Assembly (NCBI RefSeq): GCF_036711975.1
Contig: NC_091967.1
Span: 18,786,001-18,850,000 of the forward strand
Length of the DNA stretch: 64,000 nucleotides
Direction of reading: 5' to 3'
Source of the DNA: Onthophagus taurus
Lineage: Eukaryota > Arthropoda > Insecta > Coleoptera > Scarabaeidae
Shown: piece by piece, positions 35,766-46,195 of the stretch
Layout of the letters: each line of letters begins with the position of its first letter
Position numbering within the stretch: position 1 is the first letter of the stretch
The notes under the pieces: generated by a model
Told to the model about the DNA's origin: nothing
The model's database searches: none
The model's input: only the letters and a program-made list of their open reading frames with translations
Translations under genes and position numbers: made by a program

Positions 35766-36235
35766 AATAGATCGTAATACCAAAGAAAGGGTTCATAAAT
35801 ATCATCAGCCCCGCATCCTGTACGTTTAGAATCCTCAACCTAAAGCAAATAATTTTGTTAATCTATTTATTTGTAATATTATAATGTATCTTACCTTTTT
35901 TACTTCACGCCTGAAAGATGTTTAATATTTTTTTCATAATTTCGACCGTTGATTCTGGGACCTATTCCTTAAATTTCTTAAATAAAATATTATAACCTTC
36001 ATTTCTTTTTATCTTATTGGAATAATCTTTAGATTTATTAAACAGAGCTTATTTCAAATACATTTCGACCAAACGCGATTCTAAGCAGAGATGAGATGGT
36101 TTGAAACATTTGCAAATTAATTCTATGACTCATAATAACAGTCAATTACCCACACAGTTGCGGAATCCTGATGGCATAAATAGTTTTTTTGTTCATAGCG
36201 TTTAAGATATCCTTGACGATATTACGTAGGGCGAG
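35766..36235. other. intergenic, nothing recognised
   Basis: AT-rich stretch between transposon relics without visible coding. Confidence 0.35.
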
Positions 36236-36239
36236 ACTG

Positions 36240-37270
36240 ATGATTGCTATGAAGAGTTTGCAACTTTCACTTCCAATGTATTTTCATTTCGTACGGTTAC
36301 CACGTCTGAGGTTATGGAAGTGATTTCAGTGATAAGCTCTTCTTCAATGGGGACTGACTTGTTTGGTATTAGTATGCTTCGGATGTGTTGCCCTGTTATT
36401 TTGCCGTATTTGACACACATTTTAAATTCGTTTTGGTTGAAAATATTTGTAATGATCAATGAAAATGGGCTGTTGGGCTTCCATTACCAAAGAAAAAGAA
36501 TCAAGTTGATTATGGGGACTTGCGTCCGATCAGTATTTTGCCAACTATGTCTAAAATCTTGGAAAAAGTAATGAAAAATCAATTAATCCCTTATATTGAA
36601 CAGAACTACTTGTTACCAGTTCAGCAATCTGGTTTTCGTGCTGATCATAGTGGCACTACAGCTATGCTAAGACTCACTGATGATGTTTTGGATGCAGCTG
36701 ACAAAGGTATGTTAAAATTATTATATAAATCCATTTTCATCGATATTATTAAGGTAAATTGAATAAATATTACTTTCTATTTTAGGAATTGGAATTCCAA
36801 TTCCTCTCCAACCATATTAACGTTGTAAGTAATATATAAGTTTAGTATTTACAAAAAAAAACCTAACATATCCTAACAACCTTCAAAATTTGATTTCTTT
36901 AATTTGAAATTTGTTATTTTGTTAGAAACCTTCTGATGATGGCCTAATAAGCCGAAACATGTAAAGGAAATATTTAAATTAATACATCGATTAACAGTAA
37001 AATAGAAAGTAATATTTATTCAATTTACATCGACAAAGGTATGCTTACAGCGGTGATACTCCTGGATTTTTTTAAGGCATTTAACACTATTGATCATACA
37101 TTGCTCTGTCGTATAATGAGGTTGTTGGGACTGGGTCGTGGTGAAGTGGCACTAATACAAATCTACTTAACAGGTAGAACACAAAAGGTAGGAGTTGGTG
37201 ATTGGAAATTGCAAGAAGTTATTGTTGGTTCAGGTGTTCCGCAGGGTTCCACTTCTCTTTACACTCTATA
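36240..37270 (+). mobile_element. Jockey/CR1-like LINE RT, split by an insertion
   Basis: Plus-strand blocks: EVMEVISVISSSSMGTDLFG (36313), RPISILPTMSKILEKVMKNQ (36523), LLPVQQSGFRADHSGTTAML (36610), LTDDVLDAADKGM (36672), then after a 332-bp insertion LTAVILLDFFKAFNTIDHTL (37044) and SGVPQGS (37230). This is the RT fingers and palm of a LINE. The coding is nearly intact across the insertion, so the insertion is relatively young. It stops abruptly at 37265. Confidence 0.8.
36712..37043. mobile_element. 332-bp insertion with a 12-bp target duplication
   Basis: GACAAAGGTATG occurs at 36700-36711 and again at 37032-37043, and removing one copy with the DNA between restores the LINE reading frame. 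The insert contains inverted copies of about 33 bp (GAATAAATATTACTTTCTAT at 36761 and its inverse at 36998-37030). A 12-bp duplication suits retroposition (SINE-like); the inner inverted repeat suits a fold-back element. Its class is open. Confidence 0.7.
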
Positions 37271-37565
37271 CTTCTAGTTTCACGTTTGAACCGTTTGAAC
37301 TTGCTTCCAACACGACCGTTGATACGATATTTTTAGGAAGCTCCGTACTGCGAACAATTCGACCACTGCGTACTGCAAAGCATACGATTTGCCTACACAC
37401 GCTACGATTTATCATAAGGAGTCTTCTGGCCATTCTGGCATTGTTTGGGTTAAGATTTAAAAATTCTTCGATCAGGTATTCGCATGCTGTTACATAACTA
37501 CGGAGAGTGGTTTTATCTCCACTAAAAACTGGTATCAGGTTCTGATCTACCGGTTTTATCTCCAT
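37266..37565 (-). mobile_element. LTR-retrotransposon gag-like fragment
   Basis: The minus-strand frame begins MEIKPVDQNLIPVFSGD and continues LRSYVTACEYLIEEFL. This resembles the start of the capsid region in Ty3/Bel-type gag proteins (FxGDxxxLxxFIxxCExLI). The frame then departs from the pattern. No LTR was found nearby. It is a relic. Confidence 0.4.
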
Positions 37566-38051
37566 GTTTAATTGTTCTTCAACTTCACGTAAGGCAATTA
37601 ATATGTCTTCGCAATTTAGGTTCTCAATTTTCGATGTAGGGTTTTACACTGGGATCACTGACTTAAATCAATAGGTACTTACAGTATGATTGTTGCTGTT
37701 GTTTTCATTTGGTTCATTAATCCAGGGATTTTTCAATTATAAGATTATCCCCGACTGGTCGATCTTCTGGCTGGTTCGGATAGTCCTCAAAGGATTAAAA
37801 TCCACCGTTCACTCGCGCCGTTTTTAATTCATAAATATCCGTAGTAACGATCCTACTGTTGCGACACTTTCGATTTTAGAAAGATTGTGTTTCTTTTTAA
37901 AAAATAAGATTTTTATTATTCACTTAAAAACAATTGGTTTTACAAAATTCTGTATTTAATTGATTAATTATAAGTTTTAAAGAATATAAAATTAATGTTA
38001 TAATAACTAAGATGTAAGTTCGCTCCTTTTATATGTTTCTGGTTAACTTGT
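37566..38051. other. spacer before the truncated LRR gene, nothing recognised
   Basis: No gene. The segmental duplication with LRR gene 1 stops near 38100, so this DNA is unrelated to the 3' part of gene 1. Confidence 0.4.
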
Positions 38052-39297
38052 CTATTTTCCAGGAATCCATTCGTTTATTCTTCGGGTTGGTGAAATACCT
38101 TTTGTTGATGACACTTCACCGTTAGGACAAAAATCCGTATCTGTAAATGAACCTTCTTCACATTCAGGAGGTGAATCTTTAAATATCTCAGGGTTTTCTA
38201 AATACATCGTTTGTAACCATTTTAAGTCGCAATTACAATCAAACCTGTTACCCTTTAAGCTAATGCTAGTATCACTTTTTATAGATATATCATCAAAAAT
38301 ACCTTCGGGTAATGTTGTTAAATCGTTTCCTTCTAAACTAATCACATTTAAGCGCGATAATCTTTCAAAAACTTTTACATCTAGCGATTTTAAATGATTA
38401 TTTCGTAAATATAAAGCTTCAAGATTTCGAGCTTTATCGAAAACATTTGCTTCTAACTCTATAACTTTATTATCACCTAAATCTATTTTTATTAATTTTG
38501 AGAGATTTATACTATTTGTTATACGTCTAAGTGTATCAGATGATAATTCACAGTAAGTGAACTGTAACGAAGTCAGGGAATCTACGTGAGTTAAAAAATT
38601 ATCTTCAACTTCAATTTCAGTAAATGAGTTCCATCCGTATTCCAACCAAAACGTTGTTAATGCTGACAAATCTTTAAACATATCTTTATAAAATTTTTTT
38701 ACTCCACAATTTCTTATATTCAATGTTGAAATTCGTTTTAAATATGGAGAAGAAAAGGATGCATTTGCTATTTCTAAAAGTTTGGGAGAAGACTTTATCG
38801 TCAATATTTTTATTTCTGTTGCAATGTTGCTTAACCAATTTTCAGGAATTCTATTTTCAGGTAGTTGCAAACCTTCAATTTCTAATTCAACACTCTAAAA
38901 TACAAATAAATAAATTATTTCAATAAATAAATTGGGATTTATTTACACATGGTGTATCTAATAATTGAAGTCCTTTGTTGATTTCAGCGTCAAGATTAAC
39001 GTCAGATTCATGATTACATACTAACTTACATGATTTTTCCTTATAACAAATATCCGATCTTATGAAACGTTTATAATTTGGAATCTCATGTTGGTTTGGG
39101 TTTGGAATAGTTGAATTAGTTTCACAAACTTCAATGATCAAAATTGCAAAAATTACAAAGAAACAACTTGCATAGAAATTGTTACAGGTTTTAAATCTAG
39201 ATCTTAAAAAAAATAAATAAATAACTTATTTTCTTAGAAAATATGTATCAACTTACCTTTTATTCGGTTCAATTTGATTATGAGCTTTTTTTTCCAT
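38052..39297 (-). CDS. truncated LRR protein, gene 2 (379 aa), recent copy of gene 1
   Basis: Three exons on the minus strand: 39257-39297, 38947-39202 and 38052-38894; phases agree and no premature stop is seen. It is nearly identical to the N-terminal half of gene 1 through the five LRRs and the cap (FDCNCDLKWLQTMYLENP). Past GEVSSTKGIS it runs into unrelated sequence and stops after INEWIPGK, so the second membrane segment and tail are absent. Exon 2 has in-frame deletions of about 11 and 3 codons that shorten the first hydrophobic segment to about 14 residues (CFFVIFAILIIEVC). It may encode a soluble or weakly anchored ectodomain, or be a new pseudogene. Confidence 0.7.
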
Positions 39298-40076
39298 TGC
39301 TATAAACAATACAAAACTTAAACACTTTCTGCGAATGTTCGTTGATTATTGTACCCGATTATTTCAAGTATTAACTCAGATAAGATATGGTTTAATATCT
39401 AACGAAACTTGTTTACGATCGTTTATCAATCCATTTAACCCAATTATGACTTTTGTTATTCACAAATGTCATTACACATCAGAAAAAAGAAATCCATAAA
39501 AGAAGTTATGAAAAATGAAAAACGCAATGCCACATTTCTGCATTTTTGAGCTAATAATAATTTGATATGTCGTATTCAAAAAAGAAACGCAAAAGATTTA
39601 CCTGAAAAGTTGATGAGCAACTCCACAGATTCTGGATATTTCCAAGACCTGATACAGGAGGAGGATTGGTCGATGGGCTAACAATCCAAAAAAGAATTGT
39701 TCAGAGACTTGCATGAATGGTTTCATTCGCCCGAATGAAACATTCACAGAAAAACGAATGGCGAATCAACACTAAGACATGAAAACCGCTGCAATGTAAC
39801 ACACGATTTGCTCAATACGCTGTAGTGTTGTTCTACAACATCAAGCAGTAGGCGTCACATACACAGTATACACAGTATGTTAGTACCGAACATACATAAA
39901 CTAATGTTAAGTCGAATTTAATTAACTTAATTCTTAGTTGACTTAATTCATAACAATTTCGGATACATAATTTAGCAAAAACCAAGAGCAGTAATCCTAT
40001 AGTATATCTGCAATGTAGGAAATTCAAACTTTGGAATGACTTGAAATGAAATCTCTCATGATCTTGACGTCATGAC
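39298..40076. other. upstream region of LRR gene 2
   Basis: Up to about 39665 it matches the upstream region of LRR gene 1 with several small deletions. The rest shows no gene. Confidence 0.45.
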
Positions 40077-40580
40077 GTGTCTAGCTGTCTGACACCAAGG
40101 TCTAAAATTGTTCAAAATTATCATAATTACCAAAATTTTTCAAAAGTTTACAAAATTAAAACAATTTTAGACATTTTAGACAGTATTAGCAATATATTGA
40201 TTAATTTAGGCAATTTTGGACACACTTTTAAATCATTTTGGACAACTAAACTAAAACTAGAAGTAACACTACTCGTAGAACTAGAAACTTTCGATTTTTA
40301 ATAAAGCGTTTGACGTTTTGGATGCCATGTTGCAACCATGTTTAGAAATAAGTTAGAAATGTCGGGACAGTTAAACGACTTTTCAAAAGACGTATGGCTA
40401 AACTCGAAAGTTTCTCGTTCTAGGTTTAGTGTTAGTACTAATGTTACTTCTAATTTTAATTTTAAACAATTTTAGTCAATTTGAATCATTTTAGACAATT
40501 TTGTAAAGTTTAGATGAATTTGAACACATTTTTGCGATTTTAAACAATTATAGTACAAGTTTACATAATTTTAGATACAG
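40077..40580. repeat. AT-rich inverted-repeat element
   Basis: Short degenerate CAATTTTAGACA units surround imperfect inverted repeats at about 40245-40292 and 40402-40470 (AGAACTAGAAACTTTCGA against CTCGAAAGTTTCTCGTTCTA). The wording, with CGTATGGCTAAACTCGAA, resembles the flanks of the satellite-bearing element at 27.4-30.1 kb, so it may be a relative. Confidence 0.5.
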
Positions 40581-41036
40581 TTTGAACATACAGAAAAACG
40601 GAAAAATTATGAACAGAAATGTGAAAAAACATATCGCATTTATGTTCATAATTTTGGACAAATTTAGTCAATTTTGTAAATGTTTAATCAAGTTTGGCTT
40701 TAAATCATTCGCATTACATGAGTCTACTGACGAACGAAAGGAACATAGTAGCAGCGAATCCATTAACATGATTCGAAATGTGAGCCATTCGTTGCAGGTC
40801 TCGGAGTCGATAATACAGTAACTTAAGAAAGAATACCACACAACATGATTCACAGTAACTGTTGCCGAATGAAGACAAGACTGAAACAACGAATCAGCGA
40901 ATATGATTCAGTATGTGAGCCATTCGCTGCAAGTCTCTGTTTGCATATTTAGACAAAATCGCGAAGATGCGAAGTAACTGAAGTGTACACCTTCATGTAC
41001 AGATGGCCTAAGATTGAGGAAAATAATTTGAAGTGT
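40581..41036. other. intergenic, nothing recognised
   Basis: No supported gene; the short frame at 40582-40821 shows no family resemblance. Confidence 0.35.
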
Positions 41037-43200
41037 GCTTATAACATCTATTATTTATTATTCTTTCTTTTATTCCATTCGTAATCGTGTTTGAAGAGTC
41101 AAAAACAGCGCCTAGGTACTTGAAGTTTTTGACATCCTGAAAGCTGAAATCCTTGATATACAGGCTGTCCCGTTAAACGTACGGAGCGGCTGTATCTCAA
41201 CAACGGTAAGGCCTAGAGGTTTGGGAAAAAAATCCTTATAAGCAAAGTGGGCAAGAGAAATACCTGGAAATTATTTTGAAGTTCGTTATTCGACCGCTAG
41301 GGGGCGTAACTGCCATAGAGAAACATAAAATTCCCGCTATCTCAGAAAGTTAGCCGATGAGCTATAACTTTGACAACATCATTTACTAGCTTGGATAATA
41401 CCGCATCGCTTTTGTTTTGCGATATTTCTCATATCTGTCATAATAAGGGAGGGGGAGGCCAATGCGTTTTCAAATGTTTACATTTTAATATCTCCTGGAG
41501 CATTCAACCAATTTGAATATTTTTGGTCTTGTTTGAAAGAGCATTTCATGCTCTTTTAAAAGATACATTCAGTAAGACCGCTTGGTTTAAAACAAATAAG
41601 CTAGAGGGCGTTATCTGCAGCGGTTACATATTTTTGTGATTTTTGAAAAAAAATGGAACGGTACTATTTACTTTACAGACCATTAATCACCATAAAATTT
41701 GCTAAATATTAGTGAAAACCGCATCTCGATATCTCCATCTATTCTCGAATTAGAAAAGAAAATGTTAAAAATTCGTATATCTTAATCGGATCAAGTTACC
41801 TTAGGAAAAAAATAAGAGAACAAAAATTTTATTATCTAGAACCTTCCTTCACACTTTATCCAAGCTTAGAACTGCTTCAAAACTACTTTTAAGGCGTGTT
41901 GAAAAGCGAACGAATGAAACATCAACAATGATAATAAAACAAAATAAACCAAAACACTTAGAATAACTTAAATTTTTGGCAAAAATAACTCACTAATGTA
42001 CGAAATGCCTTCCATAAACCTCGATGCATTTATTTAATCTAATTTCGACGATAAAAAAGCGCTGCTTAAGTCTCGGCCCTGGACACGTTTCTACTGGTAT
42101 TTAGTGTTTTGTCATATTTTCCCTGGTTATTGGTTTTTCTTGAAAAGTCAGGTCGTTTAGTCTACCGAATAGATAAAGGGGTGAAAGCAATGTGGGTTTT
42201 GCTCGAACCAAGAATGCATATTATGCAAGTTTACATCAGCTTGTGGACAGATGCTTCATGCATCCATAGCATTTGTGATAAAAGGTTTGGATTTGCCCAA
42301 ATCATATTTAAAAGTCAATGGTAATAGTTCAGTCTGTTATCATAATCGGTATCTGTTAAGGCCTGATGTAAAACAACGTGGAGGAGATATTATTCTCTTG
42401 AGAAATCTTATGGACAATTGTTTTCGGAGTTCCCAGATTATGTGGGATCACATTGCCCACCAATGTGATTTACGAATTCATAGAGATGTGTGAATGGGCT
42501 ACACGTTGCCAGTTTTCCGTAATCGCTAAGTCAACCTTAAAAACACTTCTAGAGAAAAATGTCTTTCTTTGTCGTAATTGCATTGCACATTTTTGCCATG
42601 CAGTTGCATCGTATTCAAAACATTGAAAATAAATCATCATATGCTCTATCATACGCTTCTGCGTTAGTAAATGACATGTTTACAGTTACCATGGTTATGT
42701 GATTTGTTTTTGTCGATGAAGTAACTGGATCCGATTGATGGCACTCGAGTTTTTAATATTTTCTTCTATAATTCGAGAACGGGTGGCGATATCGAGATGC
42801 GGTTTTCACTAAAATTTAGCAAATTTTAAGGTGATTAAGGGTTTGTGAAGTAAATAGTATCGTTCCATTTAACTTTTCTTCAAAAATCACAAAAATATGT
42901 AATCGCTGCAGATAACGCCCTCTAGCTCATTTGTTTTAAAGCAAACGGTTTTACTGACACGCTGTATATATTTTTGGGATTTCTTATTTTTTCATCTCTT
43001 GATACCTTCATATATTTTGTCGTTGTGTCGTTTATCATGAGACCCATTTGCTTCGTGCCTGCTTCCATCATAAATAACCTTGGCTTGATTATACTGGATA
43101 TATTTGAGAACTGTTCAGATACTACCTCGATATGATACTGCGATATGTCCTCTACAAGCAACCTCAGCTTAGTTACGCCACACATCTTCGAAATCAAACC
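41037..43200 (-). mobile_element. LINE RT fragment split by a 1.8-kb insertion
   Basis: On the minus strand, 43197-42970 reads MEAGTKQMGLMINDTTTKYM with KVSRDEKI. After the insertion, 41160-41040 reads FSFQDVKNFKYLGAVFDSS. Together they are consecutive blocks of an RTE/CR1-like RT (GLKINxxKTKYM...FxxVxxFKYLGS). The two halves are in the same direction and flank the composite insertion 41161-42964 at TA. Confidence 0.65.
41161..42964. mobile_element. composite palindromic MITE block
   Basis: The left end TA-CAGGCTGTCCCG and right end CGCTG-TA bound the block. From about 41566 to 41770 the sequence is inverted at 42755-42960 (shared boxes TAGAGGGCGTTATCTGCAG, ACCGCATCTCGATATC). The DNA 41161-41566 has no inverted partner, so two elements seem to be joined or one arm is lost. 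The loop at about 42100-42500 has a plus-strand stretch DKGVKAMWVLLEP...MQVYI that weakly resembles a piggyBac transposase core. Confidence 0.6.
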
Positions 43201-43310
43201 ACTTTTTTATAAATAAGGCGTTTGTGCACTAATAAAAAAATACTTAAAAAAATAATTAATTTCACATAACTTTATTAACTTAAACATTAAATTTAAATAT
43301 GTCAAAACTA

Positions 43311-45380
43311 TTACATTAATTCATGCTCTCTTCTTGGAAAGATATGTCTTCGAGATGGATAAGCTGAAAGATGGAGTTCCCTCCAATGATACAATTCCTC
43401 ACTTGAAATCGTCATTGGATTAATGTAAGTTATATCACTTCTTTCGCTAATTGAACCCAACGTTGATCCGACAGATGATAAAGTAGATTGCCAAGATGGT
43501 GTTGAATAGCTATCTGTCGTATCCGACGGCACAACACCTACACGTCTATCGATTATAACAACTCGTTCGTTCCCACTTATCAACGTGGGATTTAATCGTA
43601 CGCACCAATATGTTGCAGTAACAACAAGAACGATTAAAACAATAATTATGATAACAAGAAATATTACAGTATGGTTTTTAAATTTGTTTATTATCCATGC
43701 TCGTTCAGAATATTCTTCACGAGTTTTAAATGCAAAACAATTCGATGGTGAAATATTATTCATATCTTGATCTAAACAAATATTGTACACTGTGTCAAAT
43801 TTTGCAAAAACAGTTTCAATCGATCCATCGTATATGTCTATGTTAAATTCCTCTATGCTGGCATTGTTATCATACCATATCAATTTTGTACCGACATTAT
43901 ATTGCTTCATTTTCATTTCTATTGTGGCATTATTAATTCCTTGTAATTCACACACAATAATATCGAAATCGCTTCTAACAATGTTAATCTTTTGATCTAC
44001 TGAGTTCGAACAATCTGAATTATTAAAATAAATCGTATTTGTGGTTGTTGTCGTTATTGAAGTTTCAGTTGATGTATAACTGGTGGTTTCTAAAACTTCA
44101 TTAGTTGTTGTTTCTGATATGGTTTCAGTTGTTGTTTCTTCACAAAAAATTGCATCATCAAAAATTTCACCTGTATTTTTACATATTGTTCTATTATCTT
44201 TATTTATATATGAATTCTTATCATATTCAATTTTTAACCAATTTAAGTCACATGTACAATCCCAAGGATTATCATGTATATATATTTTAAGATTTGAATT
44301 ATTCTCAATTCCGCTAAATATTCCTTCACGCAAGTAGGTTAATTTATTACTTTCCAAATAAATTTGACTTATAAATGATAATTTATTAAAAACGCCAACT
44401 TCCAAATGTTTTAAATTCGCTCCCCTTAAATATAGCTGCATAAGATTAGGAGTAGATATAAAAGAATTTGCGTTTAATGATTCCAAACGTGAATATCCAA
44501 AATCAATAGTACTTAATTTAATTAAACTGACATTGGTTTTAATAAGATTTTCAATAACATTCGGTGATAATACACAACTCGTTATCTGTAATACGTTTAA
44601 TGTGAGTTGTACAGGTTCTAAAAAAGCTGGTACAAAATTTGGTTCCACATTTGGGGTTTCAAGTCTATATGGACAAGTCAGAAAAAACGTTTCCAATGAT
44701 GACAATCCATTAAGTATATTGTTGAAATATATTACGTTTGTTTTTGTTATGGTCAACGTAGAAATACTTTTCGTAAAATTCGATGAAAATGCTTCATCTT
44801 CTATTTCTGTTATGCCAATTCCTTCTAATGATAAACGTTGTAGGTTCAAGTTTAAATGGTTAAACGAATGCTTCGGAATTTTGGTTTCAATCTCAGTTAT
44901 TAAATTTAATTCCGTAATTAATGTCTAAATTTAATGGAAAAATGGTCCTATGTTTAGTATAATATATGACGTAATTGATACTGATTACCGTTTCGTTCTG
45001 GATTCTTTCTAATTCTTTTTCAACATCTTGTAAATTTTCGAATCCTTCACAAGTTACTTCGGGTTTTTTTAAGTTACAATATGAGATATCTCCTGAAAAT
45101 AATTTTTTAAAGACTATTTTTAAACAATTTTCAGCACTGTTCTCCATTTCTAAAGTTTTATATGTAGCTAAACAGATTATTATTAAGAAAAAGATTGCTC
45201 CAACTGTAGCTGCAACTGATTTATCCCATATTCTGTATCTTTCTTTAAACGATTTTGCCCTAAATTTAAACAATTTTTATGAAAAACTTATTTTTAAATA
45301 TATAAGTACCTTTTAAATTTTTCCATTTTCTTTTGAAGAAAGGTTCCGTTTTTTAAATCTTCACGTTTTCGTACAAACAT
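43311..45380 (-). CDS. leucine-rich-repeat protein with two membrane segments, gene 3 (651 aa)
   Basis: Diverged relative of LRR genes 1 and 2, with the same three-exon layout: 45310-45380, 44989-45259 and 43311-44924. Predicted order: basic N-terminus, hydrophobic segment at about 38-57 (TVGAIFFLIIICLATY), spacer with Cys, LRRs (LSTIDFGYSRLESL, LYLRGANLKHL, IYLESNKLTYLREGIF), cap (WDCTCDLNWLKIEYDK), Thr/Ser-rich stalk, second ectodomain part, EYSERAWI block, TM at about 530-553, then TYWCVRLNPTLISGNERV and a tail of about 98 residues with ITYINPM. The parts shared with gene 1 around the second TM (EYSERAWI, YWCVR, GN-RV-II) are the best conserved. I do not recognise the family. Confidence 0.85.
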
Positions 45381-46195
45381 TTTCAAAATGACTGTAAACG
45401 TTGAAAATATTTAGGAATCACGTTTATTTAAACTAAACTTACCTGTAACTTTGACTTGCTTGTAGTGTACAAATATGTCGAAACAATATTGCACGAAAAG
45501 AAGTTGGATAATGTAGATAATCTACATTATTAATGAAAATAACGATATAAATAAACGAAATTAAAAAAAAATGGTACTGATAATTTTTGCATAAATCTTT
45601 ATTTCTGACACATATATGCAATATAAACAATATGATATATTGCATTTGTGTTTTTCATTAAAAATCAGATTTAATAAAAGCATTGTTAGTATTAATAAAA
45701 CTTTTGTATTGTTTAAAATAACCGCCATTTTAACCATACCATTAGCGACATCTAGCGGTAAAATCTACTCAAACCCAAATTTTTATTATTAATATTTTAA
45801 TAATGATTAATATCAAAATTTTTTAATTATTAAAACAATTATATATTTTAACAATCTCATTTAAAATATCCAACTTAATCTAAGAATTGAAATTCATCAC
45901 TAACGTCAAATTATTTTTCCCGCGCAAACATCAAAACTGTCAGATGATTTTGATAACCTTATTTTAAATTTAGTGTTAACAGTTTTATGTATTTATTTGT
46001 CCGTTGAATTAGTTTCAATTATTGTGTAACATTCCAATTAGTTCTTTAAAAAGTAAGTTAACAAATTGTAAAAATTAATCAACTTGTTTTAAGTTTTCAA
46101 TTGTATTTCGATATTTTGAGGTTATGTTTTTGTTTTTTTAGGTTAATGTGTGAATCCAATTAAACTATTTTAAGTTTGTTTTAATCTAATAAATT
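45381..46195. promoter_or_regulatory. divergent spacer between LRR gene 3 and DNMT1
   Basis: About 815 bp separates the two start codons, which point away from each other, so it must contain both promoters and 5' UTRs. I see no clear TATA box for DNMT1, in keeping with a housekeeping gene. Confidence 0.5.

Noticed and set aside
42100-42500. piggyBac transposase
   Set aside because: Only a weak resemblance of one short stretch (DKGVKAMWVLLEP); no catalytic aspartates or TTAA ends could be fixed, so it is mentioned only within the MITE block.
44533-44928. 131-codon plus-strand frame
   Set aside because: Antisense shadow of LRR gene 3.
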